Of a stretch of DNA of 14,446 nucleotides, positions 7,750-14,081 are shown one piece after another. This stretch comes from an uncultured Tidjanibacter sp. (GTDB lineage: Bacteria > Bacteroidota > Bacteroidia > Bacteroidales > Rikenellaceae): NCBI GenBank assembly GCA_934663885.1, contig CAKUKW010000029.1:1-14446 (forward strand), read 5' to 3'. Below the pieces are notes generated by a model, which did not search any database, was not told the origin of the DNA, and saw nothing but the letters and a program-made list of their open reading frames with translations. Position 1 is the stretch's first letter. Every line of letters begins with the position of its first letter. A program made the position numbers and the translations under genes.

Positions 7750-9471
7750 ATGGGAAACTTTTTTTTAGATAATAAGGATTTGCAGTTCCACCTGAACCAT
7801 CCGCTTATGAAGAAGATAGTGGAGCTGCGCGAGAATTTTTTCGCGGATAAGGACGTTTACGACTACGCTCCCGTGGATTTCGAGGACGCGATGGACAACT
7901 ACCGCCGCGTTATGGAGATCGCGGGCGAAGTGAGTGCCGACGTTATTGCGGCCAACGCCGAAGAGGTGGACAAGGAAGGTCCGAGGGTAGTGGACGACCA
8001 TGTAGTTTACGCTGCCGGAACGCAGCGCAACCTGGACGCTATCAACGCGGCCGGACTGGGCGGCATACACCTCCCGCGCAAATACGGCGGATTGAACATG
8101 TCGCTTATCTGCTTCGTTATGGCGAACGACATGGTCGCCCGCGGCGACGCCGGTTTCGAGAACCTTTGGGGCCTGCAGGACTGTGCCGAGACTATCAACG
8201 AATTCGCGAGCGAGGAGATAAAGCAGAAATACCTGCCCAGGACATCAGAAGGGGCAACCTGGTCGATGGCGCTTACCGAGCCCGACGCCGGTTCCGACCT
8301 TCAGGCGGTGATGCTCAAGGCTACCTACGACGAGAAGTCCGGTAAATGGCTGCTCAATGGCGTAAAGCGTTTCATCACCAACGGTGACGGCGATATTTCG
8401 CTGGTTCTGGCGCGTTCGGAAGAAGGTACGCGCGACGGACGCGGACTTTCGATGTTCGTTTACGACAAGAAAGACGGCGGGGTCAAAGTACGCCGTATCG
8501 AAAATAAACTCGGTATAAAGGGTTCGCCTACATGCGAGCTGGTTTACACGAATGCTCCGGCGGAGCTCGTCGGCAGCCGTAAGCTGGGCCTAATCAAGTA
8601 CGTTATGTCGCTTATGAACGCCGCCCGCCTCGGTATTGGCGCTCAGGGTACCGGACTTTGCGAGGCTGCATACCGCGAGGCGCTCAAGTACGCACACGAA
8701 AGGCAGCAGTTCGGAAAGCCGATCATCCAGTTCCCTGCCGTTTTCGAGATACTGACCAATATGAAGTCGAAACTTTACGGTTCGCGCGCATTGCTCTACG
8801 AGACCGCCCGTTTCGTAGAGATATACAAGTGCTGGGAGGCTATCGGCAAGGAGCGTCCGCTGACATCTGAGGAGAGGGACGAGATGAAATTCTATAACAA
8901 GCTGGCCGATGCGTACACGCCGCTGAGCAAGATGTTTGCGAGTGAATATGCCAACCAGCTGGCGTACGAATCGATTCAGATACACGGCGGCTCGGGATAT
9001 ATGAAGGATTATCCCATCGAGAGGATTGCGCGCGACGCCCGTATCACCAATATCTACGAGGGAACTACGCAGCTTCAGGTCGTAGCGGCCATCCGCCACG
9101 TCACCACCGGCACTTTCCTCAGTCAGATGAAGGAGTATGAAAATATCGACCGTCCGGCGGAGTTCAAGCACCAGCTCGAAAAGCTGGCGGCCATGCGCGA
9201 AGACTACGAAAAAGCCGTGGCGCGCGTAACCTCCGGAGATACCGAGCAGGTCGACTTCCATGCCCGCAGGCTCGTGGAAATGGCGGGGCATATTATCATA
9301 TCGCACCTGCTCCTGCGCCAGGCGGCCGAGAACGAGGAATACAAGATCCCGGCTGAAACCTACATCAAATACGCGGAAGCACAGAATAAAGGCGCTATGG
9401 CGTTTATCAAAGGTTCGTGCTGCGGCGATATAGATCTTTACAAGGTCGTTCTCGAGGAGCATCTCGACTAA
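7750..9471 (+). CDS. Acyl-CoA dehydrogenase, long form with C-terminal extension
   Basis: This is an FAD enzyme that oxidises acyl-CoA to trans-2-enoyl-CoA, or reduces enoyl-CoA in fermentation, exchanging electrons with Etf. I choose ATG 7750 (573 residues, MGNFFLDNKDLQFHL...), which matches the N-terminus I know from Bacteroidales homologues. The frame remains open upstream to a TTG at 7693, but that 19-residue extension is low-complexity. The N-terminal and middle domains include MALTEPDAGSD (173-183). The C-terminal helical domain has RQQFGKPI and IHGGSGYMKDYPIERI. The catalytic base is Glu437 in IYEGTTQ. About 110 residues follow the core, the acyl-CoA dehydrogenase C-terminal extension seen in 570-600-residue members. 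Substrate chain length cannot be read from sequence. It is the last gene of the etfB-etfA cluster and is closed by a strong terminator. Confidence 0.92.
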   Translation: MGNFFLDNKDLQFHLNHPLMKKIVELRENFFADKDVYDYAPVDFEDAMDNYRRVMEIAGEVSADVIAANAEEVDKEGPRVVDDHVVYAAGTQRNLDAINAAGLGGIHLPRKYGGLNMSLICFVMANDMVARGDAGFENLWGLQDCAETINEFASEEIKQKYLPRTSEGATWSMALTEPDAGSDLQAVMLKATYDEKSGKWLLNGVKRFITNGDGDISLVLARSEEGTRDGRGLSMFVYDKKDGGVKVRRIENKLGIKGSPTCELVYTNAPAELVGSRKLGLIKYVMSLMNAARLGIGAQGTGLCEAAYREALKYAHERQQFGKPIIQFPAVFEILTNMKSKLYGSRALLYETARFVEIYKCWEAIGKERPLTSEERDEMKFYNKLADAYTPLSKMFASEYANQLAYESIQIHGGSGYMKDYPIERIARDARITNIYEGTTQLQVVAAIRHVTTGTFLSQMKEYENIDRPAEFKHQLEKLAAMREDYEKAVARVTSGDTEQVDFHARRLVEMAGHIIISHLLLRQAAENEEYKIPAETYIKYAEAQNKGAMAFIKGSCCGDIDLYKVVLEEHLD

Positions 9472-9484
9472 CATAGGTTTATCG

Positions 9485-9524
9485 GAAAAGAGTTAAGGCC
9501 GCATACGCGGCCTTAACTCTTTTT
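9485..9524. terminator. Bidirectional terminator between acd and the lipoprotein gene
   Basis: A perfect 17-bp stem (9486-9502 against 9507-9523) has an ATAC tetraloop, an A-run on its left end and a T-run on its right end. It can therefore terminate both the plus-strand acd transcript and the converging minus-strand lipoprotein transcript. Confidence 0.92.
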
Positions 9525-9581
9525 GATCGTATGAGAAAGGATCGTCCTAAGAGCGGACAGCATCCCTTTTTGAATATTGCA

Positions 9582-10712
9582 TTAGAGGGCGGGAAATATC
9601 TGTACTCCGTCGACCATGATCGTAGCGGTAGTGGTATCGGTATAACGGTCGAAGATGGTTATATACGGCCATGCGAAAGCTGCGTCCCTTTCCTGGTTGG
9701 TAATAACTCCCGAGCCGTTGCTATTGTATTCTATCCAGTTAACGCTGTTGTCCGGCACGTTGTTGATAACCAGTTCCAGGCCGTTGCGGTTGGTGATATT
9801 GCCGATGAACCACGAGTTGTTGTAACCGTCGGGGGCGAGATAGTAATTAATACCGTCGATGGTACCGCCCAGGTAGAGGGACGTTTTGACAATGTTCACC
9901 GAAGGCTGGCAATCCTGTATCGTTACTTTCTTGTTGTCCCAAAGCTTTCCGATGAAACCGCTGTTGTTCCAGCCAGTCTTACCGAACGTGATGTTCTCGG
10001 TCGAACAGTTGCTGATCAGGATTTCGGCAGTGTTGGAGATCATACCCACGAGGGCTCCCGAGCCGAAAGTTTCGGAAGAGGTAAGGCCTTCGCCGGTTTC
10101 TATCGTCACGTTCTTTACGGAACATCCCGAGATTTCCTTCACGTTGCGTACGTAGCCTATAAGGCCGCCCGACCATTTGCCGTCACCGTTGACTGAAACG
10201 TTAACAGCATGGATATCCTTTACCACCGACGGATTGTCGACGGTACCTATGACCTGTCCGAAAATACCGCGGGCGACACCTGTAACGTTTTGCACGTTGA
10301 CGTTCATAATAGTGTGTCCGTTACCGAAGATCGAGCCCTGGAAAAGCGGGTTAGCGATATATTCGGATTCGAGGGTTCTCGGATAACTCGGCAGGGCCGA
10401 AAAGTCGGCGTGTCCTATAGGAGTCCACTCCTGGTTGCCGAGGTCGATGTCCTCGTTAAGTACGATGCTCATTGTGCTGGCTCCGGGAGCTCCGCTGTTC
10501 ACCTGGTCTGCGAACCATGCGAGTTCGGACGCTTCGTTGATTGTGTATACATCATAAGTTACGCCACCCTCCTCAAAGGTACCGGCGACAGGAGCGGTTT
10601 TAGAAACACCGTCCCAAGGGGTAACGGGCGGGTCTATCTGACCGCCACCGTTGTTGCAGGAAGCTAATACCAAACCTGCCAATGCTAATACTACTAAACT
10701 AACCTTTTTCAT
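9582..10712 (-). CDS. Putative surface lipoprotein with GLUG-like repeats
   Basis: The 376-residue protein has a lipoprotein signal with lipobox LASC and lipidated Cys19, then a flexible Gly/Asn/Pro linker. A region typical of Bacteroidales GLUG-repeat lipoproteins follows: an ELAWFADQVNSG segment (63-74), NEDIDLGNQEWTPIG (86-100) and GSIFGNGHTI (126-135). Degenerate Gly/Val/Asn-rich beta-helix-like repeats such as SGGLIGYV and SGALVGMI run to about residue 260. Such proteins are usually displayed on the cell surface, and roles in adhesion are proposed but not established. The last 60 residues are Asn/Thr-rich with no domain I recognise. The gene is monocistronic, with an exact -7 element 31 bases upstream, and ends at the bidirectional terminator. 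Confidence 0.8.
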   Translation of the reverse strand: MKKVSLVVLALAGLVLASCNNGGGQIDPPVTPWDGVSKTAPVAGTFEEGGVTYDVYTINEASELAWFADQVNSGAPGASTMSIVLNEDIDLGNQEWTPIGHADFSALPSYPRTLESEYIANPLFQGSIFGNGHTIMNVNVQNVTGVARGIFGQVIGTVDNPSVVKDIHAVNVSVNGDGKWSGGLIGYVRNVKEISGCSVKNVTIETGEGLTSSETFGSGALVGMISNTAEILISNCSTENITFGKTGWNNSGFIGKLWDNKKVTIQDCQPSVNIVKTSLYLGGTIDGINYYLAPDGYNNSWFIGNITNRNGLELVINNVPDNSVNWIEYNSNGSGVITNQERDAAFAWPYITIFDRYTDTTTATIMVDGVQIFPAL

Positions 10713-10743
10713 GACTTTTTTAATTAATATGAGATTTACCTAA

Positions 10744-10780
10744 CAAAAATATTGTCTAAACCGTTGGTTAAACAGGCAAT
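10744..10780 (-). promoter_or_regulatory. Promoter of the lipoprotein gene
   Basis: On the minus strand TATTTTTG (10744-10751) matches TAnnTTTG exactly. A TTG (10777-10779) is the nearest -33 candidate but sits slightly too far away. The predicted leader is about 25 bases. Confidence 0.5.
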
Positions 10781-11125
10781 TGCCGATTATACCCAAATGA
10801 GAAAAAACTTTAATTAATATTTATTTAACACAATCCGTTAATTTTAAACTTAAATCTGTTCCCCTTTCAGTGTGTACTATCGTATTTTTCTTTTCTTATA
10901 AGTAAAAGGTTCGAAACGGGCCGGAAAATGATAAACATGGATTTCGGTTTTTACCCTACCGCCGTTTAAATATTTCAGGACGTTCCTGCATGATATTCCC
11001 AAAATCTGTGCCATAATGTAATTATGCTAATTAAATACTCCAGTGCAGCTGTGCGGATTCTACGCAGGTGTGGCCGTAAACCGACCGGAGTATGTGCTAA
11101 TATGCTCTGTATAATGAATTACATA

Positions 11126-11159
11126 TTTTATGCGAATTGATAAATAATTTCTAACTTTG
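11126..11159 (+). promoter_or_regulatory. Promoter of the DUF6263-like gene
   Basis: TAACTTTG (11152-11159) is an exact -7 element and a TTTT run (11126-11129) lies near the -33 position. Transcription would start near 11165, about 32 bases before the ATG. Confidence 0.6.
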
Positions 11160-11197
11160 GTGCATATATATTATTAATCATTTTAATTTAACCGTAT

Positions 11198-12103
11198 ATG
11201 AAAAAAGTGTTATTACTGGCTTGCGCATTGTTTGCAATGACGTCCGTATGGGCCCAGAAAACCGACCTCAGGTATAATCTGCAGGTGGGGAAAGAGTATA
11301 TACAGACGCAAAATGCAAATACGCTCGCTTCCCAGGATGTCATGGGGACGTCCACCGATATCACCACCGATATCAAATATGTTTTAGCGTACAAAGTGAA
11401 ATCGTTTGAAGGAGGTATTTATGATCTCGACGTTTCTTACAAAACTATCATAATGGAGTCTTATACGCCATACGGAAGTGCAAAATACGATTCGGAGGGC
11501 CAAGGCAGCGATACGATGTCAAAAATGTTCCGCAGCATGAAAAACGCTTCATTCGGCGTTAAAATGGATGTGAAGGGCGATATAAAAGAGGTTTACGGGC
11601 TCGATGCAATGGCAGAGAGAATGGCTTCCGAGCCTTCTTTCTCGGCGCAGGAAAAAGCATTGATAAAAGAGCAGTTTGAGAGTTCTTTCGGAGAGGAAAC
11701 GTTCAGGGGCAACCTTGGGGCGCCGCTGGCTTTTCCGAAAAATCCTGTTGCCGTCGGTGATAAATGGGATGTAAATACTACAGCGAGCAGCAATGGAATG
11801 TATATGAAGGTAAATACCACCTATGAATATACGGGTATTTCCGACGGTATGTGGGTGATTAAAGGCACTTCTACGATATTTACCCCGAGTGGAACACAAA
11901 TATCTGTCGAGGGTATGGATATGGATATCGATATGAAAGGTACCATGACTTCGGAAATGAAATATGACCCTGCAACCGGTTGGGTTTCTTCGGGAAGTAG
12001 TAAACAGGACGTCAGCGGTACCATGTCCATGGAAGTGCCTATGCAGGGACGTATTGATATCGGTATGAAGATGACCACCAAAATTGCCTTATCCGGAAAA
12101 TAA
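11198..12103 (+). CDS. Exported protein, DUF6263-like
   Basis: The 301-residue product has a clear signal peptide (MKKVLLLACALFAMTSVWA, cleavage before Gln20) and no lipobox Cys, so it is periplasmic or secreted. The mature part is beta-rich with amphipathic strands. Phrases such as YNLQVGKEY near the start, FPKNPVAVGDKW in the middle and a long Met/Asp/Thr-rich C-terminal stretch (SVEGMDMDIDMKGTMTSEMK) recall the DUF6263 group of Bacteroidota exported proteins, whose function is unknown. No catalytic motif is visible. Base composition appears more AT-rich than rnr or acd. It has its own promoter, stands alone, and is followed after about 120 bases by a large hairpin. Confidence 0.7.
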   Translation: MKKVLLLACALFAMTSVWAQKTDLRYNLQVGKEYIQTQNANTLASQDVMGTSTDITTDIKYVLAYKVKSFEGGIYDLDVSYKTIIMESYTPYGSAKYDSEGQGSDTMSKMFRSMKNASFGVKMDVKGDIKEVYGLDAMAERMASEPSFSAQEKALIKEQFESSFGEETFRGNLGAPLAFPKNPVAVGDKWDVNTTASSNGMYMKVNTTYEYTGISDGMWVIKGTSTIFTPSGTQISVEGMDMDIDMKGTMTSEMKYDPATGWVSSGSSKQDVSGTMSMEVPMQGRIDIGMKMTTKIALSGK

Positions 12104-12220
12104 GGGAGAATCCATCCCGCCCGGTAAACGGAGAATTTAAATGCGGCGTAGTAAACGGAGTGTTTGTGTTGAGGTTTTCGACTTTGCAGGCACTTTCCGC
12201 AGCTATATTTTTCTGATTGT

Positions 12221-12280
12221 AACGGCCTTTCCCGGTTTGCTCCGGTGCTTTTCGGTACCGCGGCTGGGAAAGGCCGTTTT
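12221..12280 (+). terminator. Large hairpin, probable terminator of the DUF6263-like gene
   Basis: A perfect 13-bp stem (AACGGCCTTTCCC 12221-12233 against its complement 12266-12278) encloses a 32-base loop and ends in TTTT. The T-run is short and the loop unusually long, so a repeat or structured RNA is an alternative. Confidence 0.5.
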
Positions 12281-12350
12281 GGTTTGCTGGCAAAGAAACC
12301 GATTTCCGGGGGTACTTCATGGTATTTTTGATGAAGAAAATTAAAAATAT

Positions 12351-12381
12351 TTTGTTAAATCGGAATAATGTATTAGATTTG
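12351..12381 (+). promoter_or_regulatory. Consensus promoter of tRNA-Asp
   Basis: TTTG (12351-12354), 19 bases, then TAGATTTG (12374-12381) match the Bacteroidota -33/-7 consensus in sequence and spacing. Transcription would start about 11 bases before the mature tRNA. A further TATTTTTG at 12323-12330 has no -33 partner. Confidence 0.85.
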
Positions 12382-12398
12382 CACCGCTAAACAAGCAC

Positions 12399-12472
12399 GG
12401 AGCGGTAGTTCAGCTGGTTAGAATACCTGCCTGTCACGCAGGGGGTCGCGGGTTCGAGTCCCGTCCGTTCCG
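12399..12472 (+). tRNA. tRNA-Asp (GTC)
   Basis: The 74 bases fold as a full cloverleaf. The acceptor stem is GGAGCGG (12399-12405) with CCGTTCC (12465-12471), including one G-T pair. The D arm holds TAGTTCAGCTGGTTAGA. The anticodon stem CCTGC/GCAGG closes the loop CTGTCAC with anticodon GTC at 12433-12435. The T arm is GCGGG-TTCGAGT-CCCGT. The discriminator is G, as expected for Asp. The 3' CCA is not encoded (GCAAAA follows). Confidence 0.97.
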
Positions 12473-12496
12473 CAAAAAATGAGGCAACTTTATGCA

Positions 12497-12526
12497 GACT
12501 CCGGAAGATATTAACCTTCCGGAGTT
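12497..12526 (+). terminator. Hairpin downstream of tRNA-Asp
   Basis: A perfect 10-bp stem (ACTCCGGAAG 12498-12507, CTTCCGGAGT 12516-12525) with an 8-base loop lies 25 bases after the tRNA. The sequence after it (TCGTATTTAAT) is only moderately T-rich. It may also protect the 3' end of the minus-strand DUF3788 transcript that converges on it. Confidence 0.55.
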
Positions 12527-12617
12527 CGTATTTAATATGATTATCAGAGAGATAAGGGCGATAGGCCGCCTTCCGGCAAGCCGGTTAAAACCACTACGAA
12601 ACCGTGTCGCCAAAACA

Positions 12618-13139
12618 TCAGTATTTCGGCCGGCATGCAAGGAAATTCGTAATATCTTCATGCGACAGACCCAAATCGAGGCGACCGCACTTTTCCATAC
12701 TATCAGGCAAAATCTTGCGATTGGGCTTGCGTTTAATATGGAGCAAGCGGATAATATCCTCAATTAACGTTTCGTCACTCACTTCAAAGCGAAGCCATTT
12801 ACCATCATGGTATGTGTGCGCTTCATCATAGACTTTGCATACTGCATCGCTGAATGTTGCACGCTGTTCGTCAAATTTTTCACGTTCATTGCGGCCAAGA
12901 ACAACGCTCGCTGAAAAATACCCACTGCGAAGGCTGAGAATTACGAACGATTTGCCGCCACGCCGTATGAACAAATTGTTATAGTGTTTATGGGTCGGTT
13001 TTCCTTCCTCCCATTGTTCGTCCATTTCGTAGAAAAAGCGAATGTGCCCCACTAACTTTTCCCATGCAGTACTTGCGTTTCCGAGCATTGACTTGACTTG
13101 CCCGTAAGGTTTGATTGCTCTTTCCATTTTTTTGTCCAT
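12618..13139 (-). CDS. DUF3788-family protein
   Basis: This 173-residue cytoplasmic protein has no signal peptide or membrane segment. Its pattern fits DUF3788: an aromatic-rich helix (AWEKLVGHIRFFYEM), then KPTHKHYNNLFIRRGGKSFV, an alternating-hydrophobic stretch SFVILSLRSGYFSASVVLG, the DGKWLRFEV strand near residue 112, and a final basic IIRLLHIKRKPNRK helix. The family is small and uncharacterised and no catalytic residues are evident. ATG 13139 is used; an in-frame ATG 4 codons on is a possible alternative. An exact -7 element lies 28 bases upstream. It is divergent from the LuxR-type regulator and convergent with the tRNA. AT content is higher than in the etf region, which may indicate later acquisition. 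Confidence 0.7.
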   Translation of the reverse strand: MDKKMERAIKPYGQVKSMLGNASTAWEKLVGHIRFFYEMDEQWEEGKPTHKHYNNLFIRRGGKSFVILSLRSGYFSASVVLGRNEREKFDEQRATFSDAVCKVYDEAHTYHDGKWLRFEVSDETLIEDIIRLLHIKRKPNRKILPDSMEKCGRLDLGLSHEDITNFLACRPKY

Positions 13140-13166
13140 TATTACTTATTTGCTGATTAATTACTG

Positions 13167-13174
13167 CAAAGTTA
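13167..13174 (-). promoter_or_regulatory. -7 element of the DUF3788 gene
   Basis: TAACTTTG on the minus strand is an exact match to TAnnTTTG, with a predicted leader of about 22 bases. No -33 TTTG is visible; that position falls next to the tandem repeats at 13191-13228. Confidence 0.5.
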
Positions 13175-13190
13175 TTCTTTTTTGATTATT

Positions 13191-13228
13191 CCGCTTTCCC
13201 CGCTTTTCCCCCGCTTTTCCCCCGCTGC
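13191..13228. repeat. 11-bp tandem repeat
   Basis: Two exact copies of CCGCTTTTCCC (13200-13210, 13211-13221) are flanked by a shorter copy CCGCTTTCC (13191-13199) and a partial copy CCGCTGC (13222-13228). All pyrimidine-rich sequence is on the plus strand. The repeats lie between the two divergent promoters. Confidence 0.85.
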
Positions 13229-13281
13229 ATTGTTCCCGCCTGTACGGTCACATCATTCGTAACGGGCAACCCGGGAAGACC

Positions 13282-13312
13282 GTTGAAAAATAGCAATTTG
13301 CAGTTATCTTTG
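13282..13312 (+). promoter_or_regulatory. Promoter of the LuxR-type regulator
   Basis: GTTG (13282-13285), 19 bases, then TATCTTTG (13305-13312) gives an exact -7 element with ideal spacing. The -7 element ends only 4 bases before the ATG at 13317, so the predicted transcript start falls at or beside the start codon. Confidence 0.65.
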
Positions 13313-13316
13313 TAGC

Positions 13317-14081
13317 ATGGAATCAAAGGGAAATAAAGTACGGGAAATGTGGGCCAGACAGCAGATCGCAGGCTCGGATGTGAATTATGATTCGTGGAAA
13401 CAGAAACGTGCTTCGCTGGTTGATTTATCCGCAGCAAGCAGGAGTTGCATTTTTACCGTTGACGTATACAGGGAAGTATACGATTATGCTTCCGATTGTT
13501 TTGAAGATGTGCTTGGGGTTCGGTCAACGCTTTTGAAGAATATCGAAAGGCACGGTGATCTGATAGAAGACCTGATACATAATGACGACAGGGATAAACT
13601 GCTCGACCTTCAGGTCGGGCACGGTCAGTTTATATACAGCCTGCCACCCGGGGAGCGCAATGATTACCGGACTATCTATCAGGTGCGGATGCGTGGTGCA
13701 GGCGGTCGATATATAAATGTAATCATCCGCAACCAGGTAGTCGAGACGGATCGAAATGGGAAAGCGTGGATTATTATGGGAATGATGGAGGTTGCTCCGG
13801 ATCAGACCCCCGCAGACAGATTGAAATGCTCTGTGCTGAATCTCAAGACAGGACTTTTCTTCAACCCTTATGCCGCAAACAAGAGCCGCACACTTACCGG
13901 CAGGGAGCTTGAGATATTGTCATTTATAGGACAGGGTTATCTTAGTAAAGAGATTGCCGGACGGCTCGGCCTCAGCATATATACCATCAATAATCATCGA
14001 AAAAGCATACTTGCCAAGCTGGATGCGGATAATGCCATCGAAGCGATCAATACGGCAAGAAGCGCTGGTGTTATGGACTAA
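13317..14081 (+). CDS. PAS-like sensor with LuxR-type DNA-binding domain
   Basis: The 254-residue protein is a likely cytoplasmic transcription regulator. Its C-terminus (about 190-250) is a clear LuxR/GerE helix-turn-helix: LTGRELEILSFIGQGYLSKE begins the four-helix fold and LGLSIYTINNHRKSILAKL contains the recognition helix. The N-terminal two thirds (about 38-160) have the length and alternation of a PAS-like fold (RSCIFTVDVYREVYDYAS, then YRTIYQVRMRGAGGRYINVI), as in Bacteroidales regulators of about 250 residues. There is no receiver domain or phospho-acceptor motif. The ligand and target genes are unknown. ATG 13317 follows the promoter so closely that either the mRNA is leaderless or translation starts at the in-frame ATG 13347 (residue 11). 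It converges with the next gene and overlaps it by 4 bases. Confidence 0.85.
   Translation: MESKGNKVREMWARQQIAGSDVNYDSWKQKRASLVDLSAASRSCIFTVDVYREVYDYASDCFEDVLGVRSTLLKNIERHGDLIEDLIHNDDRDKLLDLQVGHGQFIYSLPPGERNDYRTIYQVRMRGAGGRYINVIIRNQVVETDRNGKAWIIMGMMEVAPDQTPADRLKCSVLNLKTGLFFNPYAANKSRTLTGRELEILSFIGQGYLSKEIAGRLGLSIYTINNHRKSILAKLDADNAIEAINTARSAGVMD

Larger units (their letters stand above)
10713..11197. other. 485-base divergent intergenic region
   Basis: AT-rich spacer between a leftward lipoprotein gene and a rightward exported-protein gene; no ORF looks coding. It holds one promoter for each gene. A 12-base direct repeat TTTAATTAATAT occurs at 10719-10730 and 10809-10820. A dyad CATAAT-GTA-ATTATG lies at 11012-11026, and a foldable segment at 11035-11093 is closed by ATACTCC/GGAGTAT. 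Nothing identifies an RNA gene of a known family. Confidence 0.5.

Noticed and set aside
10999..11013. Sigma-54-like sequence on the minus strand (TGGCAC-N5-TTGG)
   Set aside because: It lacks the required GC of the -12 element and lies about 290 bases from the nearest minus-strand start, with no activator gene nearby.
12124..12160. 10-base direct repeat GTAAACGGAG (12124-12133, 12151-12160)
   Set aside because: Two short copies in a spacer, not tied to a promoter or gene; probably chance.
12399..12480. tRNA-Asp as an integration (att) site
   Set aside because: I found no repeated copy of the tRNA 3' end in the window and no integrase gene.
12434..12763. Minus-strand ORF ending in NGRDSNPRPPA
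   Set aside because: This familiar peptide arises from translating the antisense strand of a tRNA gene; here it crosses tRNA-Asp and is not a real protein.
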